The position numbers and the translations under genes were made by a program. Shown piece by piece: positions 24,635 through 32,611 of a stretch of 33,543 nucleotides of DNA. Positions within the stretch are counted from its first letter, which is position 1; each line of letters begins with the position of its first letter. The stretch is from SIG440 sp045591095 (GTDB lineage: Bacteria > Bacillota > Clostridia > Monoglobales > Monoglobaceae): positions 1 to 33,543 of the forward strand of contig JAZNSF010000015.1 in NCBI GenBank assembly GCA_045591095.1, written 5' to 3'. The notes under the pieces are model-generated. The model saw nothing but the letters and a program-made list of their open reading frames with translations, did no database searches and had not been told where the DNA came from.

Positions 24635-24674
24635 CAAAACCGAAAATGTCGGTTCCCAAAAGAGGTGAACATAT

Positions 24675-25751
24675 ATGGCGCTTGATGACAGAAAAAGACT
24701 TATCCTGCAGGCTATTGTAGAGGATTACATCAACACAGCAGAGCCTGTAGGGTCACGAAGTATATCAAAAAAGACCGACCTCAACTTAAGTGCGGCAACA
24801 ATCCGCAATGAGATGGGGGACTTAGAGGAAATGGGACTTTTAGTACAGCCCCACACCTCGGCAGGTCGAGTTCCGTCAACGGGCGGCTACAGACTTTACG
24901 TGGACTCGCTGATGGAAAAATACGAAATGACTTCGGCCGAAATCGCCCAGATGAAAGAGGCGGCAACAAAAAAAACCCGCGAGCTTGAGCAAATTGTAAA
25001 AGACGTAGCGGCGGCTTTTTCGGGGATAACAGGGCTTCCGGTAATAGGTGTTCTTCCCGGGGCCGAGGCAAGTGTTGTAAAAAACATCAAGCTTGTCAAG
25101 GTTGACGAAAACAAGGCCATGCTTATTGTGTCGGATAAGTCGGGAATAATAAAAAACAAGCTTTTAAGCTTAAAGACTGAAATTTCTGACGAATTTGTTG
25201 ACCATATTTCACGAATTTTAAACGAAAACCTTTCGGGGCTTACAATTTCGGAGATTAACCTCTCAAACATAATGGAAGTCCAGTCGGTAATCGGCAAGAA
25301 CTTTGAAATTTTGGCAACCGTTATGGAAATGGTCCACGAGGCGGTGCTCGAAATCGACAAAAAGCAGATTTTTGTTGACGGGCTTTCAAATATATTCCGC
25401 TTCCCTGAATATGGGAATGTCGAAAAGGTAAAAGAACTTTTCAGCGCAGTCGAAAACCGCGAGAATCTTTCTAAGATAATTATGGAAGCGTCGCTTGCAG
25501 TGCAGACAAGGGTTTTAATCGGTGACGAAATCCCTGTGCCTGAGCTTAAAAACAACAGCGTAGTTCTCTCGCCTTATCGTGTGTCCGAGAATATAACAGG
25601 TGTTTTGGGTGTGCTTGGCCCTGCAAGAATGGACTACCCCAAAATTATTTCGGCACTGGAGTTCTTTACAAGTCAGCTTTCAGAGGCACTTGGCTCGGAT
25701 TTTGGGGACGAGAAACCTCAAAAGCTGATGATTGGAAAAGGAGATGAATAG
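24675..25751 (+). CDS. hrcA: Heat-shock repressor HrcA
   Basis: 358 residues. HrcA represses class I heat-shock genes by binding CIRCE and needs GroEL to stay active. The N-terminal winged HTH (about 1-75) is typical (DDRKRLILQAIVEDYINTAE, RSISKKTDLNLSAATIRNEM, EEMGLLVQPHTSAGRVPS). A GAF-like and dimerisation region follows (about 105-340), with the terminal family block SPYRVSENITGVLGVLGPAR before residue 320. ATG preceded by AGAGGTG. First gene of the operon; grpE starts two bases after the stop. Confidence 0.97.
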   Translation: MALDDRKRLILQAIVEDYINTAEPVGSRSISKKTDLNLSAATIRNEMGDLEEMGLLVQPHTSAGRVPSTGGYRLYVDSLMEKYEMTSAEIAQMKEAATKKTRELEQIVKDVAAAFSGITGLPVIGVLPGAEASVVKNIKLVKVDENKAMLIVSDKSGIIKNKLLSLKTEISDEFVDHISRILNENLSGLTISEINLSNIMEVQSVIGKNFEILATVMEMVHEAVLEIDKKQIFVDGLSNIFRFPEYGNVEKVKELFSAVENRENLSKIIMEASLAVQTRVLIGDEIPVPELKNNSVVLSPYRVSENITGVLGVLGPARMDYPKIISALEFFTSQLSEALGSDFGDEKPQKLMIGKGDE

Positions 25752-25753
25752 AG

Positions 25754-26287
25754 ATGTCAGCCAAAGAAAAAATTAGCGAAGAAAAAGAAGAGATAGAAGC
25801 AAGAGAAGAAACAACTGAAGAGGCCGAAGAAGTGACCGAAGAGGTATCCGAAGTGGATAGCCTCAAGGCAGAGGTTCTGGAGCTTAAGGATAAACTCATC
25901 CGCCACGCGGCCGAGTTTGACAACTTCAAAAAGCGAACCCAGAAAGAACGCGAGGAGCTTTTTACTATGGCGCTTTGCGACGCGGTCGAAAAAATCCTTC
26001 CCGTCAAGGATAACCTCGAAAGAGCGACAAACGTATCCGAGGACAGCGAAAACGGTATCTTGGACGGCGTAAAGATGATTTTAAAACAGCTTGACGAGGC
26101 CCTTACTTCCTTAGGCGTTGAAAAGATCAAAACAGTAGGCGAACCCTTTGACCCCGAAATGCACAACGCAGTTATGCACGAAGAAAACGAAGCGTTTGGT
26201 GAAAACACAGTTTCGGAAGAACTGATGAGCGGCTTTACCCTGAAAGGCAAAGTGGTAAGACACGCAATGGTAAAGGTAGCAAACTAA
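25754..26287 (+). CDS. grpE: Nucleotide exchange factor GrpE
   Basis: 177 residues. GrpE releases ADP from DnaK and acts as a thermosensor. A very acidic N-terminal tail (about 1-35, runs of E) precedes the long dimerising helix (about 36-95, LKAEVLELKDKLIRHAAEFD, NFKKRTQKEREEL) and a C-terminal beta-wing domain ending EELMSGFTLKGKVVRHAMVK, the GrpE signature area. The ribosome site GGAGATG overlaps the 3' end of hrcA, so translation is coupled. A long palindromic spacer separates it from dnaK. Confidence 0.97.
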   Translation: MSAKEKISEEKEEIEAREETTEEAEEVTEEVSEVDSLKAEVLELKDKLIRHAAEFDNFKKRTQKEREELFTMALCDAVEKILPVKDNLERATNVSEDSENGILDGVKMILKQLDEALTSLGVEKIKTVGEPFDPEMHNAVMHEENEAFGENTVSEELMSGFTLKGKVVRHAMVKVAN

Positions 26288-26311
26288 ATATAGAGCATAA
26301 GAAAGTTGATT

Positions 26312-26457
26312 CTCGTATGGTTTAAAAAGGCTGTTTTTCCGTAATCGTGCGTTAAAATGCTCGCAAATACACAAAGTATTTGCTCCGCTTTTGCCTTCGC
26401 TGACAGAAAAACATCTCTTTTAAAACTCTGTAGACCCTGCTCCCCGCAGGGCATACG
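26312..26457. repeat. Nested palindromic element in the grpE-dnaK spacer
   Basis: TCGTATG (26312-26318) and CATACGA (26451-26457) bound a 146-base segment with further nested arms: TTTAAAA / TTTTAAA, CTGTTTTTC / GACAGAAAAAC, and a central CAAATAC-ACAAA-GTATTTG hairpin. No ORF. It shares ACACAAAGTATTTG with the dnaK-dnaJ spacer. Possible REP/MITE-like insertion or an RNA processing/attenuation structure within the operon mRNA. Confidence 0.6.
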
Positions 26458-26556
26458 ATTTACAACTGCCTTAAGCTCTTAAAAAATGAGAAAAAGCAGA
26501 TTAATATCTGTTTCAAAAATATATTTTAGTAGATACAAAAAGAAAGGTGATTAAAA

Positions 26557-28395
26557 ATGGCAAAAATTATAGGTATTGACTTAGGTACAACAAATTCATG
26601 TGTGGCAGTTATGGAAGGCGGCGAGCCTTCGGTTATTACAAATCCCGAGGGTGCAAGAACAACCCCGTCAGTTGTAGCTTTTACAAAAACCGGTGAAAGA
26701 CTTGTTGGGCAGGTTGCAAAAAGACAGGCAGTTACAAACCCCAACACCATAAGCTCCATAAAACGCGAAATGGGTACAGACTACAAGGTAGACATCGACG
26801 GCAAAAAGTACACTCCTCAGGAAGTATCTGCAATGATTCTTCAAAAGCTTAAAGCAGATGCAGAAAGCTACCTTGGCGAAACAATTTCTCAGGCAGTTAT
26901 TACTGTTCCTGCATACTTCAGCGACGCTCAGCGTCAGGCAACCAAGGACGCAGGCAAAATCGCAGGCCTTGAAGTTCTAAGAATCATCAACGAGCCTACA
27001 GCTGCAGCACTTGCTTATGGTCTTGACAAGGACACCGACCAAAAGATTATGGTTTATGACCTTGGCGGCGGTACATTCGACGTTTCTATCCTCGAAATCG
27101 GCGACGGCGTGTTCGAAGTTTTGGCAACAAGCGGCAACAACAAGCTCGGTGGTGATGACTTTGACCAAAAGCTTATTGACTACCTTGCAGCTGAGTTCCA
27201 AAAAGAAAACGGCATTGATTTAAGAACTGACAAAATGGCACTTCAAAGACTTAAGGAAGCTGCCGAAAAAGCTAAAATTGAGCTTTCAGGCGTTATGTCA
27301 TCAAACGTAAATCTTCCGTTTATCACAGCTGATGCAACAGGTCCCAAACACCTAGACATCACAATCACAAGACAAAAGTTCAACGAGCTTACAGCGGACC
27401 TTGTTGAAAAGACAATGGTTCCTACAAAGAATGCACTTTCTGACGCAGGCGTTTCGCCATCAGAGATTGACAAGGTGTTGCTTGTAGGTGGTTCTTCAAG
27501 AATACCCGCAGTTCAGGAAGCAGTTGAGCGCCTTATCGGCAAAGAACCTCACAAGGGCATCAACCCTGACGAATGCGTTGCAATCGGTGCTGCGATTCAG
27601 GCGGGCGTGCTTTCGGGCGACGTTGAAGACCTTGTTCTTCTTGACGTAACACCGCTTTCACTTGGTATCGAAACAATGGGCGGCGTATTTACCAAGATTA
27701 TCGAAAGAAACACTACAATCCCCACAAAGAAGAGCCAGATTTTCTCAACAGCGGCGGACAGCCAGACAAGTGTAGAAGTTCACGTTCTTCAGGGCGAAAG
27801 AGAAATGGCAGCTTACAACAAGACCTTGGGTCGTTTCAGCCTTACAAACATTCCTCCCGCACCACGTGGTGTTCCGCAGATTGAAGTTACCTTTGACATC
27901 GACGCAAACGGCATCGTTCACGTAACAGCAAAGGATATGGGCACAGGCAACAGTCAGGATATCACAATCACATCAAGCACCAACCTCTCTGACGAAGATA
28001 TCGAAAAGGCAGTCAAGGAAGCCGAGCAGTTTGCAGCAGAAGATAAGAAGAAGAAAGAAGCTGTAGACACAAGAAATATGGCCGACAATATGGTTTACCA
28101 GACCGAAAAGACTTTAGCTGACCTTGGTGACAAGATTTCAGAAGACGAGAAATCGGGCATCCAGGCAGAGGTTGACAAGCTAAAAGAAATGCTAAAGGCA
28201 GAAGAAATTGATGTTGAAGCTGTAAAGGCGCAGACCGAAGCGGTTTCTAAGAAGTTTTATGAGATTTCGTCAAAGCTTTATCAAGATGCTCAGGCCCAGG
28301 CTCAGCAGGGCGCAGAAGGTGCAGCAGATGGTGCTGCAGGCGCAGATGACAATGTTGTTGATGCAGATTACAAAGTAGTAGACGAAGAACAGTAA
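26557..28395 (+). CDS. dnaK: Chaperone DnaK (Hsp70)
   Basis: 612 residues, normal for Gram-positive DnaK, which lacks a short nucleotide-binding-domain segment found in proteobacteria. ATPase signatures are visible: GIDLGTTNSCVAVMEGG (5-21), VYDLGGGTFDVSIL (about 167-180), and LLVGGSSRIPAVQEAV (about 308-323). The linker and substrate-binding domain follow (VLLDVTPLSLGIETMGG from about 363), then an alpha-helical lid and an acidic disordered tail ending VVDADYKVVDEEQ. ATG preceded by GAAAGGTGA. It cycles with GrpE and DnaJ in folding and in recovery from aggregation. Possibly also expressed from within the spacer, but no clear promoter is seen there. Confidence 0.98.
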   Translation: MAKIIGIDLGTTNSCVAVMEGGEPSVITNPEGARTTPSVVAFTKTGERLVGQVAKRQAVTNPNTISSIKREMGTDYKVDIDGKKYTPQEVSAMILQKLKADAESYLGETISQAVITVPAYFSDAQRQATKDAGKIAGLEVLRIINEPTAAALAYGLDKDTDQKIMVYDLGGGTFDVSILEIGDGVFEVLATSGNNKLGGDDFDQKLIDYLAAEFQKENGIDLRTDKMALQRLKEAAEKAKIELSGVMSSNVNLPFITADATGPKHLDITITRQKFNELTADLVEKTMVPTKNALSDAGVSPSEIDKVLLVGGSSRIPAVQEAVERLIGKEPHKGINPDECVAIGAAIQAGVLSGDVEDLVLLDVTPLSLGIETMGGVFTKIIERNTTIPTKKSQIFSTAADSQTSVEVHVLQGEREMAAYNKTLGRFSLTNIPPAPRGVPQIEVTFDIDANGIVHVTAKDMGTGNSQDITITSSTNLSDEDIEKAVKEAEQFAAEDKKKKEAVDTRNMADNMVYQTEKTLADLGDKISEDEKSGIQAEVDKLKEMLKAEEIDVEAVKAQTEAVSKKFYEISSKLYQDAQAQAQQGAEGAADGAAGADDNVVDADYKVVDEEQ

Positions 28396-28527
28396 AAGAG
28401 TGTCGTAAAATGCACAGACCACACAAAGTATTTGAACTTTGTGCTATGGGCAAACCTCGCCTCTCGGAGTACCTTTGTACGCCGTCGGGTTCGGTTTGTC
28501 CATTCTGCGCTATTTTACTCAGCTCTT
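28396..28527. repeat. Cloverleaf-like palindromic spacer between dnaK and dnaJ
   Basis: An outer imperfect stem (AAGAG....GTAAAAT.GCACAGA against TCTGCGC.ATTTTAC....CTCTT) encloses two hairpins: CACAAAG-TATTTGAA-CTTTGTG, and GGGCAAACC ... GGTTTGTCC with an inner GTAC-CTTT-GTAC. It starts at the dnaK stop codon. No ORF is convincing here. The dnaJ reading frame stays open through part of it, but the dnaJ start is downstream. Confidence 0.6.
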
Positions 28528-28567
28528 TTGTGAATACAAAAAATCAAGAAGACAGTTGGTGACTGGA

Positions 28568-29716
28568 TTGGCAGAAAAAAGAGATTACTATGAAGTGCTG
28601 GGCGTAGACAAAAGCGCATCAGCAGACGAAATAAAAAAAGCCTACCGCAAATTGGCCAAAAAATATCACCCCGACCTAAACCCTGGCGACAAAGCCAAGG
28701 TAGCTGAAGAAAAATTCAAAGAGGCAACCGAAGCCTACGAAGTTTTGTCTGACGCCGACAAAAAGGGGCGCTATGACCAGTTTGGCCATGCAGGGGTTGA
28801 CCCGCAGGCAGGCGGTGGCTATGGTGGCTATGGCGATTTTGGTGGTTTTGGAGGCTTTGACGATATATTCAGCAGCTTCTTTGGCGGCGGATTTGGCGGC
28901 AGCAGCCGCCGCAATCCCAATGCACCTCAAAGAGGACGCGACCTTAAGTATGGCGTTGACCTTACTTTTGAGCAGGCGTGCTTTGGCTGCGAAATCGAGC
29001 TTAACATAAACCGCACCGAACGATGCGAAGGCTGCGGCGGCAGCGGAAGCGAAAAAGGCACAAGCCCTGCAACCTGTAACGTGTGTCACGGCACAGGTCA
29101 GGTAAGCACAGTTCAAAGGACGGCTTTTGGAAGCTTCCAAAGCACAAGACCGTGTTCGACTTGTGGCGGGACGGGTAAAATTGTTACAAATCCGTGTAAG
29201 GAATGTCGCGGTGAGGGTTCGGTCAGAAAGAGCCGCAAGGTAAAGGTGAAAATTCCTGCAGGTATTGACAGTGACCAGATTATTTCCTTAAGCGGTCAGG
29301 GCGATGCAGGCAAAAACGGTGGTCCCGCAGGCGACCTTTTGGTTGTTGCAAGGGTAAAACGCCACAAGCTTTTCGAAAGACAAGGCTATGATATTATGTG
29401 TGACTTCCCCATTACCTTTGTGGAAGCGGCACTCGGTGCCGAAGTACAGGTGCCAACAGTCGATGGAAAAGTCAGCTACAATATTCCCGAAGGCACACAA
29501 ACAGGTACAGTGTTCCGCTTAAGAGGAAAGGGCGTACCCAAGCTTCACGGAAACGGCGCAAGGGGCGATCAGTACGTAAAGATTACGGTCGAAATCCCCA
29601 AAAACCTCAGCGAAAAGCAAAAGGATATTCTTCGTCAGTTCGGCGATACGGTCGAGCCTACGAAGTATAACCAAAGAAAGAGCTTTATGGATAAAGTCAA
29701 GGAATTTTTAAAGTAA
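28568..29716 (+). CDS. dnaJ: Co-chaperone DnaJ (Hsp40)
   Basis: 382 residues from the TTG at 28568, giving the canonical start (M)AEKRDYYEVLGVD; GGTGA lies five bases upstream. A GTG three codons earlier is a possible alternative. Domain order is that of type I DnaJ: J domain with HPD (KYHPDLNPG, about residues 33-41), a G/F-rich linker (about 75-115, many GGFGG units), four CxxCxGxG zinc motifs (CEGCGGSG, CNVCHGTG, CSTCGGTG, CKECRGEG, about 150-222), and C-terminal substrate-binding domains. It delivers clients to DnaK and stimulates its ATPase. Last gene of the heat-shock operon, followed by a terminator and then the cassette-like region. Confidence 0.95.
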   Translation: MAEKRDYYEVLGVDKSASADEIKKAYRKLAKKYHPDLNPGDKAKVAEEKFKEATEAYEVLSDADKKGRYDQFGHAGVDPQAGGGYGGYGDFGGFGGFDDIFSSFFGGGFGGSSRRNPNAPQRGRDLKYGVDLTFEQACFGCEIELNINRTERCEGCGGSGSEKGTSPATCNVCHGTGQVSTVQRTAFGSFQSTRPCSTCGGTGKIVTNPCKECRGEGSVRKSRKVKVKIPAGIDSDQIISLSGQGDAGKNGGPAGDLLVVARVKRHKLFERQGYDIMCDFPITFVEAALGAEVQVPTVDGKVSYNIPEGTQTGTVFRLRGKGVPKLHGNGARGDQYVKITVEIPKNLSEKQKDILRQFGDTVEPTKYNQRKSFMDKVKEFLK

Positions 29717-29803
29717 AGTCTAAAGGCATGGGACATTTGAACTGCACCATTTTATGCAGACAGCACAAAACAGCCCTATGGTAGTTAATATTAAAATTCA
29801 AGC

Positions 29804-29841
29804 AAAAACTGACTTCGTTTTTTAAGCGGAGTCAGTTTTTT
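29804..29841 (+). terminator. Intrinsic terminator after dnaJ
   Basis: AAAAACTGACT (29804-29814) pairs with AGTCAGTTTTTT (29830-29841). It marks the end of the conserved region; the first cassette-like repeat begins 20 bases later. The stretch 29717-29803 holds nothing I can assign. Confidence 0.8.
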
Positions 29842-29860
29842 AAGTGGCTTTTCGCGCCGT

Positions 29861-29964
29861 CTTTGAGGGACTTAAATCCTTCAAAGCCTTTTGTGCGCTC
29901 TAATTTAGCGTATTGCCGTTTCTAGCGGTTTTGGTTCAGTGTTTGCTAGAAAAATGTTAGAAAA
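29861..29964 (+). repeat. Cassette-flanking repeat A
   Basis: CTTTGAGGG-ACTTAAAT-CCTTCAAAG hairpin, then GCGCTC, AATTTAGCGTATTGCC, an inverted pair TTTCTAGC / GCTAGAAA with an 18-base spacer, and CTAGAAAAATGTTAGAAAA. Lacks the left extension seen in copies B-D. It separates dnaJ from the first cassette. Confidence 0.75.
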
Positions 29965-29975
29965 CACTTGGCAAA

Positions 29976-30347
29976 AATCAGTATATAAATGAATTTACAA
30001 GCAACTATGATGCAGGAAGCAAATCCACTTATGTGTATAAGGTAATAGACGGAAAGCTCCATATGTGCGTGTGGGATTTTAACAATGCCTTTGACAATTA
30101 TCAGGAAAACGAAATCTCGCACAGAATGTTTTATATTCAGGACGGACTTTGGTATGATATGCTTTTCAAGGATGAGGAATTTGCGGAAAGGGTAATAAAT
30201 CGTTATTATGAACTTGAAAAAGAATATCTTAAGGCTGCAAGACGAGAATACTTCGATGTTGAACGAAACAAAAGACAGCGAGGAGATATTTATATTACTC
30301 AGATAATAGATGAGGAGATGAAAGCGGATGACAGGCGCTTACGATAA
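29976..30347 (+). pseudogene. C-terminal fragment of a CotH-family kinase fused to a foreign tail
   Basis: The frame opens just after the TAG at the end of repeat A and has no proper start. The first part (YINEFTSNYDAGSKSTYVYK, then GKLHMCVWDFNNAFDNY and WYDMLFKDEEF) matches the C-terminal part of CotH spore-coat protein kinases, which contain INEF..NYDAG and WDFD.AFGNY segments. The N-terminal catalytic half is absent. After about residue 65 of the GTG-initiated frame (30033) the sequence (REYFDVERNKRQRGDIYITQ...) no longer looks like CotH, and may be the natural tail of a gene that used to precede the HTH gene. GTG at 30033 or ATG at 30063 could still initiate a short protein. It overlaps the next gene by 20 bases. 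Confidence 0.6.
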
Positions 30348-30969
30348 AAATTCTCTTGAAAAAGCACGCAACTCTTTGGGCAGAATGCTTGACTTTGCAG
30401 TATATGATTTAAAGATTGATATCAAAGAGTTTTTTGACAGGTTTATTGTATCAGGCATAGCAAATGCTTTTGAAAATGGTGATTCAAAAACCATTGCAGG
30501 GAAATCGGGCGTTGAGCTTGCCTATGAAGTTATGGAGAAAACAGGAGAAGATGTAAGAAATATAAAACCAAGATATACCGCTAATCGTAGCGAAGAATAC
30601 TGGACCGGTTGGGCACTTGCATATTATCAGTGGAAAACATCACTCTCTTTTGCAGAAATCGTTAAGTATATACCGATTGACCAAATAAAGTCAATGTACT
30701 CACCTTATCACGAAATGGATATAAGGCATTTCGCAGATAAAATGAATGAACTGTATAATCAGGCGAAACCAGAAACAAATCTTAAAATTTATAGAAAAAG
30801 AGCAGGATTAAGTCAAAAACAACTTGCAGAGCTTGCGGATATTCCCGTTCGTATGATTCAACACTACGAACAAAGACAAAAGAATATTAATAAAGCACAA
30901 ACAGAATATCTTGTCAGACTTTCAAAAGTGCTGAATTGTGATATAGAGGACTTATTGGAATTAACATAG
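30328..30969 (+). CDS. HTH (XRE) protein with conserved N-terminal domain
   Basis: 213 residues. Residues 1-145 (MTGAYDKNSLEKARNSLGRM, ELAYEVMEK, ANRSEEYWTGWALAYYQWKT) form a conserved domain that I associate with gut Firmicute proteins found next to small DUF3990/DUF3791 genes; its function is unknown. Residues about 150-208 are an XRE-type HTH (IYRKRAGLSQKQLAELADIP, VRMIQHYEQRQKNINKAQ). The start overlaps the preceding frame by 20 bases, implying translational coupling. Its probable native partner upstream has been lost or replaced by the CotH fragment. It may be the antitoxin/regulator half of a broken module (inference). Repeat B begins seven bases after its stop. Confidence 0.75.
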   Translation: MTGAYDKNSLEKARNSLGRMLDFAVYDLKIDIKEFFDRFIVSGIANAFENGDSKTIAGKSGVELAYEVMEKTGEDVRNIKPRYTANRSEEYWTGWALAYYQWKTSLSFAEIVKYIPIDQIKSMYSPYHEMDIRHFADKMNELYNQAKPETNLKIYRKRAGLSQKQLAELADIPVRMIQHYEQRQKNINKAQTEYLVRLSKVLNCDIEDLLELT

Positions 30970-30975
30970 AAAGAA

Positions 30976-31246
30976 TAAATTCCTTTATGGACTTATCAAA
31001 ATTTCTGTGGTATGATTGTGTTAACGATAAGAGTTCAAAATGGCTGAAACCGTTTTTTAGGCTTGCGAGAGGGGTAGGTCAGAGCAATTTGAAGGAATTT
31101 AAGAGAAGATAAATAACGATAAAACATGCGTAAAATCAAGGCTTTGAGGGACTAAAATCCTTCAAAGCCATAACTAGCGCTCAAATTTAGCGTATTGCCA
31201 TTTCTAGCGGTTTTGGTTACGAGTTTGCTAGAAAAATGATAGAAAA
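30976..31246 (+). repeat. Cassette-flanking repeat B (extended form)
   Basis: The left extension (30976-31139) is nearly identical to 32609-32771 of copy C, with about a dozen differences by eye. It is followed by the core: GGCTTTGAGGG-ACTAAAAT-CCTTCAAAGCC, GCGCTC, TTTAGCGTATTGCC, TTTCTAGC / GCTAGAAA pair, GCTAGAAAAATGATAGAAAA. The rest of the 356-base gap to the next gene holds the promoter and operator at 31275-31303. Confidence 0.8.
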
Positions 31247-31274
31247 GATTAAGGAGAATAATTTATAAAAATTA

Positions 31275-31303
31275 TTGACATTATAACGGTATAGCGTTAT
31301 AAT
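31275..31303 (+). promoter_or_regulatory. Consensus promoter with embedded palindromic operator for the HTH/nucleotidyltransferase module
   Basis: Perfect TTGACA (31275-31280), 17-base spacer, perfect TATAAT (31298-31303). A perfect 9-base inverted repeat ATTATAACG (31280-31288) / CGTTATAAT (31295-31303) spans the spacer and the -10 box. This is the layout expected for autorepression by the first gene's HTH protein. Confidence 0.85.
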
Positions 31304-31326
31304 ATATAACAAGGAGGCGAAGTAAT

Positions 31327-31899
31327 ATGATGCTTGAAAAAATTTTGAAAGATAAAAGTATCTCTGTATATAAGTGTGCAAAAGAAAGCAATATTCCATA
31401 TACAACATTGCTCGAAATAGTAAGAGGAAAAACAAATATTGAAAACTGCTCTGCTCAAACGGTATATCGCCTTTCTAAAATCGTTGATATGTCAATGGAG
31501 GAACTTCTTGAAAAATGCAGTATTCCGAACAGGGTTGCCTTTGAAACTTTTAAAAGTCAGGTTTGTCACGTTGTGAAAAACAAAGGCGATATTGATTTTA
31601 TCATTGATACTTTAAATAATGATGATGTTAATAAATATTGGGAATTGAAATGGTATCCTGAAGCTTTCTATACACTTGCCATGCTTGATTATCTAAGCAA
31701 TGAAAATGAACTACCTTTGGCTGACAAGTATGAGTCAATCAGAGCGTGCTCATTAAAAAAACCTTTATATCCAAGAGATATTATATTAGCATCAAAAATC
31801 AATAATAACTCCGATTTGAAAAAGACGGCTGTTAAGGAAGCTATTCCCGAGTTTATGAGGTTCAATATTGTCGAAAGAGGTGTGAGAGATGTCTTCTGA
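31327..31899 (+). CDS. HTH regulator, probable antitoxin of the nucleotidyltransferase module
   Basis: 190 residues. Residues 1-60 are an XRE-type HTH (LEKILKDKSISVYKCAKESN, IPYTTLLEIVRGKTNIENCS, TVYRLSKIVDMSMEELLEK). Residues about 70-190 are an uncharacterised helical domain with ELKWYPEAFYTLAMLDYLS and a C-terminal NIVERGVRDVF. AAGGAGG lies nine bases before the ATG. The gene overlaps the downstream nucleotidyltransferase by 11 bases, the usual antitoxin-first, overlapping arrangement of such pairs. The palindrome over its promoter is the likely binding site. Antitoxin function is inferred from context. Confidence 0.8.
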   Translation: MMLEKILKDKSISVYKCAKESNIPYTTLLEIVRGKTNIENCSAQTVYRLSKIVDMSMEELLEKCSIPNRVAFETFKSQVCHVVKNKGDIDFIIDTLNNDDVNKYWELKWYPEAFYTLAMLDYLSNENELPLADKYESIRACSLKKPLYPRDIILASKINNNSDLKKTAVKEAIPEFMRFNIVERGVRDVF

Positions 31900-32611
31900 T
31901 TTTAGTTTTACCAAAGAAAATCTTGATATGTATTTGAAGGAGCTTGCTAAGGAATACAAGAAAAGAAATAAAAATGTTCCTGCAGAGCTTATATTAGTAG
32001 GCGGAGCATCTGTCCTCATTAACTATGGTTTTCGTGAAATGACAACAGATGTTGATGCGATTATCATGGCGGAACGAGCGATGAAAGAAACAATAAATGC
32101 AGTTGGTGATAAATTTGGCTTGCCGAATGGGTGGATTAATACGGATTTTACCAAAACAAATTCATATTCAAAGAAACTGATTGAACATTCGGTACATTAC
32201 AGGACATACTCAAATATTGTTGATATCCGTACAATAAAAGCAGAGTATTTAATTGCAATGAAGTTAATGGCAGGCAGAAAATATAAAAAAGATTTGTCCG
32301 ATATTGTTGGGATTTTAAATGAGCAACAAAAACAAGGAAATCCTATCACTTTCGAGATGATAGACAAGGCCGTTACTGAATTGTATTCCGGGTGGGATAA
32401 AATAGAGAAAGACAATGTTGATTTCTTAAAATCAGTTCTTAAAGAGGAAAATTTAGAAACATTATTTTCAGAAGTAATGCAGGAAGAATTGGAGTCTAAA
32501 TCAACAATACTAGAAATCAATAAAAACTATCCCGACTTAGTTAAACCGGATAACATAAATGAAATTTTAGAAAAGGCAAGGAAGAAAAAAGATAAAAATA
32601 CGAAAGTGTAA
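31889..32611 (+). CDS. DUF6036-like nucleotidyltransferase, probable toxin partner
   Basis: 240 residues. An MNT/AbiEii-like nucleotidyltransferase fold is indicated by GGAS at 38-41 (ELILVGGASVLINYGF) followed by the metal-binding D-x-D at 54/56 (MTTDVDAII). IKAEYLIAMKLMAGRKYKKD (about 116-135) and DLSDI follow, as in DUF6036/AbiEii-type proteins. In characterised relatives such enzymes transfer nucleotides to tRNA or to a partner protein and act as toxins or phage-defence effectors. The C-terminal 70 residues are helical and charged, ending KARKKKDKNTKV. Start ATG with GAGGTG upstream inside the previous gene. The stop codon TAA is itself the first three bases of repeat C. Confidence 0.8.
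   Translation: MSSDFSFTKENLDMYLKELAKEYKKRNKNVPAELILVGGASVLINYGFREMTTDVDAIIMAERAMKETINAVGDKFGLPNGWINTDFTKTNSYSKKLIEHSVHYRTYSNIVDIRTIKAEYLIAMKLMAGRKYKKDLSDIVGILNEQQKQGNPITFEMIDKAVTELYSGWDKIEKDNVDFLKSVLKEENLETLFSEVMQEELESKSTILEINKNYPDLVKPDNINEILEKARKKKDKNTKV

Noticed and set aside
28439..28567. N-terminal extension of DnaJ upstream of 28568
   Set aside because: The open frame passes through the palindromic spacer, and the DnaJ family starts at the (M)AEKRDYYEVLG segment.
29861..29890. Repeat-core hairpin as an ordinary terminator
   Set aside because: Copies B, C and D are not followed by a proper T-run, and the conservation extends about 70 bases past the hairpin, which a terminator does not need.
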